From contig CM063253.1 in the NCBI GenBank assembly GCA_032158295.1, forward strand, positions 9,455,001-9,519,000: DNA of 64,000 nt, read 5' to 3'. The notes under the pieces are model-generated. The model saw only the letters and a list, made by a program, of their open reading frames with translations. It was not told the origin of the DNA and did not search any database. Below, in pieces: positions 1-11,102 of this stretch; positions within the stretch are counted from its first letter, which is position 1, and each line of letters starts with the position of its first letter. The translations under genes were made by a program, and so were the position numbers. The stretch is from Pycnopodia helianthoides (lineage: Eukaryota > Echinodermata > Asteroidea > Forcipulatida > Asteriidae).

Positions 1-1219
1 AACGCTGTTTCGTCACTGAGGGCATGACGGATGGTGGAGCGTTCGTCGTTTATTGCGTACCTATAGAGGGCGTTGGTTGAGATGGAACATTGTGACGCGC
101 GCGTTGTGTCGGACGTTACCATCAAACCGGGAGAGAGCGCATCCACGTCCCCATCCTGACTAGCACATTCAACACTTAGGCCGTATCCGAAATGACGGCT
201 ACGGTTAGGGCTACGACTGTTGCTATGGATGTTGCTAAGGCCGTCCTATACTTCAACGCATGATGACGCGGAAATCTAGCCGTAGCCGTAGCTGTAGCCG
301 CTAATTCGGACACGGCCTTAGGTTACGTGTCACGCACGTGCAAAGGGTCACGCGAGCAAGCGCTAACCGGTGTGTCGCGTAGCAGACGACGCAAAAGGTT
401 GCAAGAGAGTCACGACCAAAACAAGTGATGTTTTTCTCAAAAAAGTCAGTACGCTTTGGGCATTAAAAAAACTGTATTTGCGGGATACACTATTTTGATA
501 CATTCTACTATGCCACTCGCAGCAATTGTCACAAGCATTATTAAATATTATAAAACAGTAATACAAAAGCCGTTTTTTGTATTCACTTAGAATTTATGGC
601 TTATAATATTTTCATAAAATGCAAAGCATCCGATAAAACTTATTTGCTGTTTGAAATTACTCCAGGGATCCTGAGCCTGCTTCTCGTTGTCTACATTATA
701 ATTGTTAAGATCATCTCGTTGATTAAATTTATTTAAAAAAATGTATTTTCGCCTACAGCTACATAATGATGCCTCGCGTATGCTTGAGATTCGTGTTGTG
801 ACTTCAAACATACGTAGCTTGACCCTGGCTACATGACGATGCCTCATACGCATGTTTTGAAGATTCGTATTGCCTTAAATAAAAATAATGCTCGTTTTTA
901 GTTTCCCTCATGTAATCATACTTGTCTGCACAGTCCCATGTCTGTCCAAAAGTTGAGTCCATTAACTTGTCTGATTTCTACAAGTTTTGTCTTAGTTAAT
1001 CAGCCTCCATGCCCCTCTTTCTACTATACTGTTTCATCTACTTCATTTTCTCATTTTACTTACTGTGATATTGTTTACATTACATTCGTTACATTATTTT
1101 CTCTTGTCTGGGAGTATAGGTATAATTGTTTTCTTCAATTGACAAAAACCTTATTATTATTAAAAGTTTGCCTTGAATTCGTTCTCTTGTTAAAATTACA
1201 TTTTTTTTTTTACAGACTA
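1..1219. other. Downstream flank of HNMT copy A
   Basis: Apart from the MITE at 179-317, I see no gene. A short direct repeat (cctgGCTACATGACGATGCCTC type) lies near 764-850. The small ORFs here have no recognisable domain. Confidence 0.5.
179..317. mobile_element. GGCC-ended MITE, copy 1
   Basis: 139 bp with inverted ends GGCCGTATCCGAA and TTCGGACACGGCC and TTA on both sides (176-178, 318-320). A 3-bp TTA duplication would suit PIF/Harbinger-type transposition; that assignment is inference. No coding capacity. Confidence 0.8.
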
Positions 1220-1587
1220 TTATTTGCGTCTCATAATCAAGGCACTCCAGTCTCCAATGAAGTACATCTGGTCCCCGTCCCGTTTCTCCGTACACATGTC
1301 ACTTTTGAGGAACTCCTGAACTTCGCTCTGGAGCTCGGCCGGGGCGTCCTGCACGAAGTTCACGGCGTGGGTGAAGAAATCGAGCAACAGGTTGGCGTCC
1401 TCCGTGCGGTCTTCGGCCTTGCTGAAACAGCCGGTGATGTTGGACCTCACCTTAATGGTGTAGTTTTCCGATACGGGGATGTTCTTATTAGCGCACGCAG
1501 CCTCGACTTCGGCAGAAGTTGGATGGTGTTTTCTGGCACCCCCTAGGAGCGGAAACCTCTTCCACAATCGCCCCAAACCACTATTAT
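1220..1587 (-). CDS. HNMT-like: HNMT-like copy A, coding exon 3 (terminal)
   Basis: 368 nt after an acceptor ending ttaaag. Encodes the C-terminal third (HHPTSAEVEAAC, DAPAELQSEVQEFL, YFIGDW) and ends at TAA. The plus-strand ORF across 938-1546 is a shadow of this exon. Confidence 0.87.
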
Positions 1588-3460
1588 CTTTAACAGGAAA
1601 CACAGAATAATTAATATAAGTCAGCTTATAGGTTTTTGATCTATTCACAATATAGAGAGTCAAGTCTTAAAGTTGATGAGTATTTTGTTTTTGAGACGGC
1701 ATATCTGCTTTTTACAACAAAGAGTTATAAATGAAACCTCTAAATCCCTATTTAAGAGACCGGCATCTCAAACAGTCTTCAGTCTCCTGATTGACTAGCG
1801 CCTATAGACTAGTCGAAACCGAAAAGTCTCGTCGATCCTCCAAGCGGAAGTAGTAGTCCTAGCCGATTTCCTACCTCCCAGGTAGTATTACTTAATTAGC
1901 AGGACAGTTCTTTTCAGAACTAAGTTGTTTCCCGAATTCCGAAATCTACTCCGCGGCAGTAGATTAAGTAGCAAGACAAGTTCTCAAAAACAAATCTACC
2001 CAGCTAAGTAGATATAAACACCATGGTGTTACAGCAAACTGAATATATTGATACCTCACCATGCAGGACCTGGAAACCCACAAAGAATTCACTATTATTA
2101 CATTAGATAATTTTGAAACTTTGAGTATAGTTCGCATAATTATATGAGGAACCTTTTGTTATTAAAGACATAGTTTTACCCACTATTACAGTGAGTTCGG
2201 CCACCAATAGAGATTTCGTTTGAGTGATCTTGGACAAAAACACGGCTATAGATAAAAACCAAGGCTGTGTCCGAATGGGAGAATTTTTAACGCTAGACGG
2301 CAGCAGACTTACCAGGTAAAATTCCATCGGTAGTTCTAAGCATGCGCACATTGCCGGGAACAATGGATTTATCTGGTAAGATTGCTGCAACCTAGCATCC
2401 CAAAAGTCCCCCGTTGGCGGCTACGGCTACGGCTATCGGTTGGATCGTCGCGTCATCATGCACTGAAGTATCGGACGTCCTTAGCAACACCCTTGGAAGC
2501 AGTCGTAGCTGTAGCCGTAGCCGACAATTCGGATACGGGTGGCCTCACCAGAAACCAAGATGACCATCATCACACCCCCGGGTTTGAGTCTGTCATACAG
2601 ATCATTCAGGGTGGCTTCTAGATCGGGGGCGTAGTAGATGGAGTGAACGGAGCTGATGAAGTCAAACTTGACATCGTCCTTTCCAGCAATTTCTCCCCGG
2701 AACTCGTCCAGAGTTTGCGTCTTCCACTCGTAGGACATGCCCTGCCGCTGGTCTGCTTCGTCGGCGGCTATCCGTGCCTTGAAGAGCGCCACCATATCGG
2801 CTACTGGCTCTACAACTGTCGCACTGACACGACCGGTGGGTTCTTTTCTGCCCCGGAGAACTTTCAAAACTGTGCTCTCCACAGTTCCTTACAAATAAAA
2901 GGAAAAGATTGTTTGTATTTAATTAATATTTTTGTTAGCACCAAAAATGATCGGACGGCGATATTTATTTAATATTTATTCATTTCCTGTAGACAGAAAT
3001 TGACATTGTCCTTACAATTTTAATCGACAATTTATTTTTCTAATTCTAGACAAAACAGGCCACTGTTTACAGCAAATGTTGGTTTTAAAACGAGAATTAC
3101 ATTTTCTGCTGGCAAAAATACAAAGTACAAAATTAAAACACGGGATTGGGCGGCCTGAGCTCAAGCTTTCACCATTAAAAAACAAACTTCTAGGCCTATC
3201 ATCACGTTTACAACGCGATGATGAGTGAACAACTTGATGAAATGACCACGAAAGTTAACTGTCACCACCTTACCCTCTCCTGGTCCAATGCACAGAACTC
3301 TCATCGGGTCAGTGACGTCGTCCATGCTTTGGACTACTTCCCGGAGCTGAGTCTCCATCCAGCTGATCAAGACATTATGTCTGTCTGCGACTCGGTCATA
3401 AACACCGAACGCCCTGTGGTAGTACTTCATATCATCCGTTAAGGGTCGAATCGACGCCAT
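1220..3460 (-). CDS. HNMT-like: Histamine N-methyltransferase-like protein, copy A (3 exons, complete)
   Basis: Coding segments are 3460-3274, 2887-2549 and 1587-1220, joining in frame to 894 nt (297 residues plus TAA). The product resembles the HNMT family of soluble SAM-dependent methyltransferases. Exon 1 carries the N-terminal helices (PLTDDMKYYHRAFGVYDRVA) and ends in SAM motif I (VLCIGPGEG). Exon 2 has the VVEP acidic motif and the HSIYY region. Exon 3 has the C-terminal DLLLDFFTH-like segment. The start chosen is the Met followed by ASIRPLTDD because it aligns with copy B; an in-frame Met 13 codons upstream (near 3499) would add a hydrophobic stretch. Intron phases (1 and 1) match copy B exactly. 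Compared with human HNMT from memory, Glu28 aligns with Asp, Gln143 with His and Asn283 with Gly, so histamine may not be the substrate. A MITE abuts the exon 2 donor. Transcription was not tested; splice sites are read by eye. Confidence 0.88.
2291..2399. mobile_element. Fold-back MITE (GCTAG...GCAGCAGACTT family), copy 1
   Basis: Ends CGCTAGACGGCAGCAGACTT and an inverse GTAAGATTGCTGCAACCTAGC. Same family as 14632-14736. It sits in HNMT copy A intron 2, touching the next MITE. Confidence 0.6.
2402..2544. mobile_element. GGCC-ended MITE, copy 2, abutting HNMT copy A exon 2 donor
   Basis: Contains the diagnostic arms TTGGCGGCTACGGCTACGG and GTAGCCGTAGCCGACAATTC and ends in GGTGGCC directly before the complement of the GTGAG donor. 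The left end is diverged, so its duplication cannot be read. Confidence 0.7.
2549..2887 (-). CDS. HNMT-like: HNMT-like copy A, coding exon 2
   Basis: 339 nt, phase 1 to phase 1. The acceptor is a pyrimidine-rich run ending in gtaag, and the donor is gtgagg, directly followed by a MITE terminus. Encodes VVEPVADMV, the SYEWKTQTLDEF block and VHSIYYAPDLEATL. Confidence 0.87.
3274..3460 (-). CDS. HNMT-like: HNMT-like copy A, coding exon 1
   Basis: 187 nt, 62 codons plus one base. Starts ATG GCG TCG ATT and ends GGA GAG G before donor gtaagg. Carries the first half of SAM motif I. Confidence 0.87.
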
Positions 3461-3700
3461 GATGAAGGCACAACCAATAAGGATACTACAACAAAACAAA
3501 TATAAACCCCACTAGAAGTTTAATCACCTTGATATAATTATTAAAAGCTAACGTATCTCTAGGGCTAGCCCATAGTTTCGCCTGTTTTGCATAGAGCAGA
3601 AACAATTACATATATCAAGAATGGGGTTACCAGCCAAAATATTAAATTATAACGTACTGCTTGTCTGGCTCCCTGCAAATGTTTACTTTCCATACACGGA

Positions 3701-4429
3701 CAGGCCTTGCGCTTAAGCTTTAAGCTTTTTGTAAAGTAGCCCGCCGGGCCAGTAAACTGTGCGTTTTACTTGCCCCCAGGAAGTTTTAGTAGCCCAGATT
3801 TTAAACAGGAATTGCCATAAATGTAGTAATGTTCTGATGTGTTAATGTTAACGATCACAACCAGTTTAATGATCAAAATGAAGTTATATTCACACACTCA
3901 ATAACGATTAACACATTAATTATTCACAATTGAAAAGGAAGAAATAAGCACTTTAAACAAGTAGGTTGCACAGTTTTTAGTAGCCCACAGGGCAAGTTGA
4001 GAAGTGGTGTTTACTAGCCCATAATGGGGACGGCTCACGGGCTAGGATTGTGGGCGATAGCGGTGTGTGTGGGACTGTGGAAACGAGCGTGTGCTTCCTT
4101 GGGTGAGAGCGTGGTGTGCTGTTTAAAGACAGTCGGGGGACCTGAACAGGAGTTGGATTGCATTCGGGCATCGCATTCGTGCGGCTGTGGTTATGCACAT
4201 TTTCAGCTTTATAGTAAGCAAATTATTACACAGCCTTGCAATCAAGGCTAGCCATGAACAAAAGTCACTCAACCTTCTCAGTAGTCAACAAGAACATTAA
4301 ACCTGATTTAATGGTTATGTTTTTTCCAAACATATTTTCTCGGGCTAGTAAAAATTTCTGCGGGCTAGTATAAAACACAATTTACTTGCCCGGTGGGCTA
4401 CTCTAAAAAAAAATTAAGGGCAAGCCCTG
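3701..4429. mobile_element. hAT-like non-autonomous DNA transposon
   Basis: Long imperfect inverted ends: left CAGGCCTTGCGCTTAA with AGTAGCCCGCCGGGC inside, right the inverse of CAGGGCTTGCCCTTAA with AGTAGCCCACCGGGC. CAGGG ends are typical of hAT elements. No transposase ORF. A second partial right end lies at about 4470-4492 (GGGCGAGCCCTG). I could not confirm an 8-bp duplication. Confidence 0.65.
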
Positions 4430-4736
4430 CCATTGCCATAGCATTTTTTACTCGACAATGTACGCCGGGCTAGTGTTAAGGGCGAGCCCTGACGGACGAT
4501 TCCTAACTATATCTCTTGCCCCACTTCTGCGGCCAAGAGATCAAGGATTCAGATCTCTATGGCCACATATAATGTAGGGCTAACCTACCTGCAATGCAAT
4601 CCTGGATAGAGGCCTATAATGTGTTTTGTCATTATTTGTCATTTTCCATTGTCAAATAAAACAAAATGGCCTATTTGCCCAGGGGTCGATTTCACAAAAC
4701 TCTTCCCAACTCCAAGGGCGTCGATGGGTGGGGGAC

Positions 4737-4770
4737 GGGGGGGGGGGGGACATGTCCCCCCCCCCCCCCC
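4737..4770. repeat. Poly-G / poly-C hairpin
   Basis: G13, then the palindrome ACATGT, then C15: a near-perfect inverted repeat that could fold or form a G-quadruplex. A related G-tract/C-tract pair follows at about 4781-4815. Confidence 0.8.
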
Positions 4771-5438
4771 ACTTTTTAGACTGGGGGGACAGCATATCAG
4801 ATGTCCCCCCCCCCCACTTTTTGATTGACTGTTCATCAGAAATATGCAACAAAATATAAAAATATACACCATTTCCTTGATTCAATATCTCATTCAATTT
4901 TTCCTTGATTCAATATTTCATTTCAATGTTTGTTAAAATAAAAGAATATCGAACATTAAACGGAAAAAATGTTTTCTTCACTTTCTTATTTGGCTCTGAT
5001 GAACCACGCGCAGAATGGTATTTTGGACCTATTTCCATTTCTTTAATACAGACAATAACCGACAAGTTTCGTCCAAGACATAAACGCCAGAATTCCGCTT
5101 ACATACCTTGTTACACAATGCACAAAATGTAGTGCATTTTGGGCCATGACAAGATTTGTCGAAGAAGCAGTGTTTTTTCGAAGACACACGATAAACACCG
5201 GACTCCGGAAGCACATTAAAATGGATAATTCTTTTCAGTGACACCGACATGTGTCTTCCCTTCACTCCCTCTGGCTGCCAATCTATCTTTGCTAGCACCG
5301 AATCTGGTTCCGAATTTCCCGCTCAACGGTGCATTTCACTCAAGTTTAATTTAGCAGTCTCCTCTTCACACAAACCATCCTTTCCAGACTCCACCCTACC
5401 AACACCTGTTCCCCTTCTGGTTTTGCCCTTTAACTTAA

Positions 5439-5772
5439 AGGTATTGTACACTTTTGGTAACAGCTCAAAATCAGTGTCCACATTTTGTGTGATTAAACAT
5501 ATGCATGAACAAACAAACCTGTGAAAGTTTGAGCTCAATTGGTCATCGAGGTCACGAGAAAATAGTGAAAAGAGATCTTATGTGTTTTCTGTTTTTTCAA
5601 ATTATCGCGCGCGATAATTACTATTGTTTTACTCGTTTCTCAGAAACGATAGCATTTTAGGCAGAAATATTTTAAGGAACCCTTTCTACCATTACTTACT
5701 TTAAATCATGTAAGTTATGTGTGAATCTGTGAACAATGTGTTTTTCAATCTTACCAATAGTGTACAGGGCCT
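5439..5772. mobile_element. TTAA-flanked MITE, nested
   Basis: Ends AGGTATTGTACACTTTTGG and an inverse finishing GTACAGGGCCT, with TTAA at 5435-5438 and 5773-5776. Shares the internal CACGAGAAAATAGTG with the AGGAACATTACAG family. Confidence 0.8.
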
Positions 5773-5825
5773 TTAACCACAACCCCCCCCCCCCCCTTCC
5801 CTCTTAAGAACTACACATATCGCCT

Positions 5826-6200
5826 AGGAACATTACAGAACTGGTAAGAAAAAAATTGTAAAATATACTTTTTGATCACAGATTTACATAAAACTTACAA
5901 AGTCTAATGATGATGATAGTAGAAAACATCCCTTAAAATATTTCTGTCTGAAAGGCCATAAATTGATGAGAAATGAATAAAACTAATTTTCCGATCGGAG
6001 TTTATTGCTCAGTGAGCGTTTTATTCATTTGTTGAATCTATATGATTTCATGTGTAATCGGTTTTTCACTATTTTCTCGTGACACAGATGGCCGATCGAT
6101 CTCAAACAGGTTTGTCGGTTTATGTATATGGTGGATTACATAAAGTGCTTACACTGCCAGCAACTGTTTTGTTAGAAAAACCAATTAGTGTAATGTTCCT
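5826..6200. mobile_element. AGGAACATTACAG-family MITE, copy 1 (inverted)
   Basis: Left end AGGAACATTACAGAACTGG; right end ...TGTAATGTTCCT followed by TTAA. Internally the reverse complement of the copies at 13870 and 24652. The left flank no longer reads TTAA. Confidence 0.85.
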
Positions 6201-6645
6201 TTAAAGCTTTTGTTTCCATACATGATTCTCCATTACCAAGGGAAGAATTTTATAAATTATAGCTTTTTGAACACTTTGAGTGAGCTCCGGTACTACTATT
6301 TTTTTGTGCTAGTCCTCTAAAACACTCTGTATGATGCTTATATGCGGGCACACTAGTCTCATGGTCTGTTTACACAAGGCTACATGTATGATTCACTTTT
6401 CCCCTACACACAAACAAAATATCAGTTAAAACAAAAGAAAAACGAAAAATTGTTCATGACTTACTCGCCCGTCCCCCCCTACTTTTCAGTAGCAATCGAC
6501 GCCCTTGCAACTTAGGACTAGTCCTAGGCAATGCTAAGAGATAGGAATAGTCCTAAGTACTAGTCCTAACTTAGGACAAGTCCTATCTCTTAGCATTGCC
6601 TAGGACTAGTCCTAAGTTAGGAAGAGTTTTGTGAAATCGACCCCA

Positions 6646-8331
6646 GATAGTATTACCAATCTAAATATAAAGGAGTCCCATATCTAGCTGACTGTGATTG
6701 GTTAACAGAAATTGCATATTGTCACGATCGTGAATAAGTGATTAGCAAAAACGACTTGCTAAATGCGCTTCCCGGCCTCGCCGCTCGCGCTGGTCTTTTT
6801 TCGTGCGTGATAAAGGGGGATGCCGCGTGGCGCCTTGACTGAAGACTAGCCACAATCAGACTATGATCACGACGACATCAGTGCCCCTTTAAAAGTAAGG
6901 TCATAGGTAATCGCTGTCACCGGCGGTAAACGTAGATGGGTTAGACGTTCTTGTGAAAATACCGTGACAGTTTTGTTTCCGTTTTCTCAGCAAGCAAACA
7001 CTATTCAGCTGAAACATGTGACATTAATATGCTATCTTTGTTTATATTTAATGTTATAAGAAATCAGCAATACGTTGAAAAAAAAACAATCTATGACCCT
7101 ACCTTTATAAACAACATTTTCTTTTCTGGGTAACTCTGTGCATAGAGCTGTACCAATCGAAGAAAAACACAAGCACTTAATCAAAATTTACATTGTTTCT
7201 CCATATTCCCTCAGTGTTATCTGAACACTCATGGATGGGGCACTCGTGCACTGTTTAAACACAATGATGCATTTCCCCCAAGCTGTTCTGTTGCAGTCCA
7301 ATGGGTTCCAGGACAGTTTATCACTATGGATGTCATATGGATGCTACGCACTATGCACATTATGCATGCCTGCTCTGTCACACCGTGACCATTGTGGTCA
7401 CACCAAAATGACCTGCAATTTGACGTGCTCTATATGACCACACTCGACATGTTATAATTTTGTTTACAGAGCTAGGCATAGCTAATTGTTGCCACTCGAC
7501 CGTCAGTTATGATACTGTCGATAAAAGTCTTCATGGAATTGCCCACAAATCAAACTGTCTTACTCCAGAAAAGAAAAAAAACCTAGGCCCATATTGAACG
7601 TGTAGATACAAAACTACATGTGAGCATTTACTAAATTGATCATTTACAGTTTACAAGCTCTTTTACCTCTTTTGATCTTGGACAGGTAGTTAGTTGATGT
7701 TTTCCTTCAGCCCGGAGAGCTAGATGATCATGCAACCCACTAAAAGAGTCCTTACACTACAGTTTATGGAATTACTGATGCACTGGCAACAAAACCGTTT
7801 TTTGACCCCTGAAATAGCTTATTTACTCAGTTGTACAACCAACACGTTGCTATCGCTGTCGGTAAATACTGCACTCCTGTGAGGAAGGTCACTCTACAGG
7901 CGTAATGTGCATGTACATGTATAGTGCATTGACATGATGTACACGTTTTATAATGCACTATGAACAAGCATTGCTATATTAAAGCCAGTAAACGTGATGC
8001 CTTTTAATGTAAACGTAAACCTTAATTGACCTTTGAACTTTACTTACTTAAACCCTTGGAGCTATGCTCCGTCGTTGAACCACAGCTCCATGTTTGAACT
8101 TTAGATGGCTGAGCCAGCATAGAGAAAGGACCTAGCTGAACCCACCTAGTTCCCTTGTGTTGGACCCCAGTGTCTCACAGAGAGCCAATGATGTATGACT
8201 CATGCCTGCCACACAATCCAGCTGCGGTACTAGTCTTGACGGATTAGCGACGTTCGTTTTGTAAGCGCACTAGACCACCCGCGTCCCATGTTCATACAGC
8301 GCGCGGTATTTGAATACCCGCCTGTGTACAT
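6646..8331. other. Intergenic, no gene seen
   Basis: No ORF with a recognisable product. About 6960-7150 resembles about 34900-35080 (shared cgttttctcARCAAG and CTGAAAC segments), so part of it is a dispersed repeat. Confidence 0.5.
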
Positions 8332-8997
8332 TAATAATAATAATAATAAAATTTATACTGCGCTTTTCCCAAACATGATCAAAGCGCATAACAAAGAAAT
8401 AAATGAATTAAAACAAGCTAGTGCAAATCATAAATCTACAATTTAGGAAAGAGATAAGTTTTAAGTTTTTTCTTAAATGTAACAATACAAGAAGAATTAC
8501 GGACATTAATTGGGAGACTGTTCCAAAGTTCAGCAGCAGAGTGTGAGAAGGCGTGTTTGCCATAAGTTAGTCTGGACTCGTGAGTGTTAAGCCGAGTTTT
8601 TTCGGAAGAAGAACGGAGTCATTGACGGTGGTTTTGGCCAAGATCAGAGAGATAAGGTGGAGCAATGCCATTTAAACATTTAAAAACATTAAATTAGAAG
8701 AGTTTTGAACTGAATGCGTTTCTCCATGGGTAGCCAGTGTAGTTTAGCAAGTAAGGGAGATCCATGAGCTCTCCAACAGTTAACAGTGAGAACAAGTTTG
8801 GCAGCTCTGTATTGAATACTGGTGAGGCGTTTAAGATGTGCTTTGGTGATTCCAGATAACAGGGAGTTACAATAGTCTAGACGTGAAGTGACAAGACAGC
8901 GAACCACATGGTGACAAGTATCTTGATCAATGTATTTTCGAATCCTTGCAATGTTGCGCAGATGGAAGTTAGTAGAGCTACATTGACTCTGAAGGCT
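8332..8997 (-). mobile_element. 5'-truncated non-LTR retrotransposon (CR1/L2-like) 3' end
   Basis: The minus strand reads the reverse transcriptase C-terminus: FHLRNIARIRKYI, VTSRLDYCNSLLSGI, IQYRAAKLV, LHWLPMEKRIQFK. A frame-broken stretch follows with LWNSLPINVRNSS-like coding. The 3' end is AAAGCGCAGTATAAATTT plus (ATT)n at about 8332-8350, typical of L2/CR1 tails. Dead: truncated and with in-frame stops. Confidence 0.88.
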
Positions 8998-9404
8998 CGA
9001 AGAGTTTCAACTGGCAATTTTCCCGTGCATATTTCTTATGATTTTAGCAATATTTTTCACCCAACACAATGTTAAACTGATAAGAGTATTCATTGTATTT
9101 TTGAATATTTAGCATTTTTAGTGTGGTTCACCCACATTTCCAACCACACACAAAGGACATATGGCCCTCTGCAGCCTAGCTGCGTTTGTGTGTTTACATG
9201 CCATGGCCTGCCTCTGATCCCCCGGGGGCGATTTTTTTTCCCCAAACGACATTGCTATGATGACCCTTTTTTGTTATGATTTTGAATTTTTTTTTTCGAT
9301 CGGAATGCGGATGTTGGAAAGAAATAAAATATTTAAAAAAGGAAAAAAGAATTCGCCCGGGGGGGGGCACGATGAGCTCCAGTTTGCTGAACCCAGCACT
9401 GCCA

Positions 9405-9488
9405 TGTCACCTTAATAAATACTGAGCGCTTTGAGACGCCAATAATTGGTGTGATAAAGCGCTATATAAGTCAGTATTATTATTATAA
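9405..9488 (+). mobile_element. Non-LTR retrotransposon 3' tail
   Basis: GAGCGCTTTGAGACG ... AAGCGCTATATAAGTCAG followed by TATTATTATTATAA, the 3' signature of an L2/CR1-like element, on the plus strand. Confidence 0.65.
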
Positions 9489-10024
9489 TATCCTTTTTAT
9501 ACTGACAAAGCGTTACTTACTAGTTATTGAAAGATTTTGCTTAGTACTATAAATGGGGCCCCACTTTCAATGTAGTAAATACTGTCATTATGACAGTAGG
9601 CCTTATATCTCGTCTAAAAACTGTTTGTCGTTGTTAATAACCATTTTTGTATTTTTGCACGTTGAAAATTGCTGTACTATTATTAAGGAAAAAATAGTGG
9701 GGGTAAAAGTAAAATCTTACCTTCAGAGTAAGGCAATCGGTTTAGGGGGGGTCTAGTCATCTGGTCATGCCATGTGAGTACATCCTATTTACCAGAGTAC
9801 CAAATTCAAAGAAAACTTTGTTGTTTTTAGAGTTTGGCTGGACAGTGATTGTATCCTTTGTACAACTGTTTTCACAAGAGTTGACAATTTGTTTTCCTTC
9901 ATTTCTTTGAATGTTTGTTTTATCAAAGTTTGGACAAAAAATCTAGACCCAGACTTGTAATATTTCATTCATTTTTTGAGCCACCAATAATGACGATCCA
10001 CCAATAATACACGATCACCGCAGC

Positions 10025-11102
10025 AATAAGCCGATTCACTATTTATTGCGGCGCAAGGCATGCTGGGTATTGTCAAAGGTCACGGGAGATAAACAAATTG
10101 CGTTGCCAGCAGTAAAACGTATTAACTCCCGTGCAGAAAACTAACAATAGTGTGGCAATTTCTGGGCATAACATGCGATATTTCTGTTTTGTTTCTTAAG
10201 TAGAATGGAAGATCTTACATTAGAAGAGATAAATCACTGGACAGTAAGCTCACTAAAGGATTTTTTACGTATAAGGGACCTAAAAGTAACAGGGAAAAAG
10301 CATAAGAAAAAGGTAGACAGGGTACAAGATTAAGAAAGTTTGCCGACATCGAAACAGAAATCTCCGATCGTGAAGGGGACGCATCGCTGTGATTTAAAGT
10401 ATTTTTTGCTGATTTAGATACAATACAATCCATCTTCATCATCCGTTAATCCAGCATCAGTATTGCTCCTTACAGATTTTTTGACCCAAACCCAAACTTT
10501 TGTAAATTTTAGAACTGTCAACAACCACGCGAGTGGATCTGCGCTCAACACATGGTCGCTCGCTGTTCCCACGCTTGTTTATGTGCAGCATAACGAGTGC
10601 GTGGCACCAGTGATCCCTGGAAAGCGCAATTTCTAGAAAGCGCGCGTGCTTGCAGCCTCCATTCATCGTGTTTACATCATTATTGTAAGCTGGTCCCGCG
10701 CTCGTACACTGGCAGCATGACAACTGCGCGGCACCAGCGGTCGCTGGAAAGCGCGTGCGCGACCAGGATCAGCGGTGCAAACGTTAAAAAATATTTTGTT
10801 GTGTGGAAAATTCAAACGATCTTTTGAGCTGGCACAATAAGCAGGTTAGGCCTAAATTGTTTTTTTTTTCATAAGGTTTCCCGTCGGGCAACGGCGACTT
10901 AATCACAGGTTGCCTGGATGATTTTTTGGTTGCCCCGTGCCAACGTGCAACCGTTAATTTTGCACCCTGGTAGAGTTTCAGGCATTGGTGTACGCATGGT
11001 GTACGTGGTAAAATGGTATGTGGCAGTATTGTTTATCTTCCAAAAGCAGTTGTCAGGTCATGTGACGGACATGCGCAGTTGTAATAGTGAATCGGCTTAT
11101 TA
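10025..11102. mobile_element. Segment bounded by an 18-bp perfect inverted repeat
   Basis: AATAAGCCGATTCACTAT at 10025-10042 and its exact inverse at 11084-11101. Between them lie a SAP-like ORF remnant (10205-10333) and a diverged direct repeat (10585-10627 and 10712-10754). A decayed DNA transposon is likely; no transposase or clear target duplication seen. Confidence 0.5.
10205..10333 (+). pseudogene. Small SAP-domain-like ORF (42 aa)
   Basis: Reads MEDLTLEEINHWTVSSLKDF and continues LRIRDLKVTGKK before a lysine-rich end and TAA. The pattern hydrophobic-x-W-T-V-x-x-L-K-D-F-L-x-x-R-x-L-x-V-T-G-K resembles the helix-loop-helix of SAP-type DNA-binding domains, which often head transposon-associated proteins in invertebrates. 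Too short to be whole; the frame is lost after position 10333. Confidence 0.4.

Larger units (their letters stand above)
4712..6507. mobile_element. Inner transposon inserted into the fold-back element
   Basis: Ends CCAAGGGCGTCGAT and ATCGACGCCCTTG, flanked by CAACT on both sides (4707-4711 and 6508-6512), consistent with a 5-bp target duplication. It holds G/C homopolymer hairpins near its left end and two TTAA-type MITEs. No transposase ORF seen. Confidence 0.7.
4682..6645. mobile_element. Outer fold-back element, split by a later insertion
   Basis: The left end GGGGTCGATTTCACAAAACT (from 4682) is the inverse of the right end finishing at 6645. The remainder, 6509-6546 and 6581-6618, is a perfect 38-bp inverted repeat. 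The two parts are separated by the inner element. Confidence 0.75.

Noticed and set aside
938..1546. 202-codon plus-strand ORF
   Set aside because: It is antisense to HNMT-like copy A exon 3, whose homology, length and splice sites are clear.
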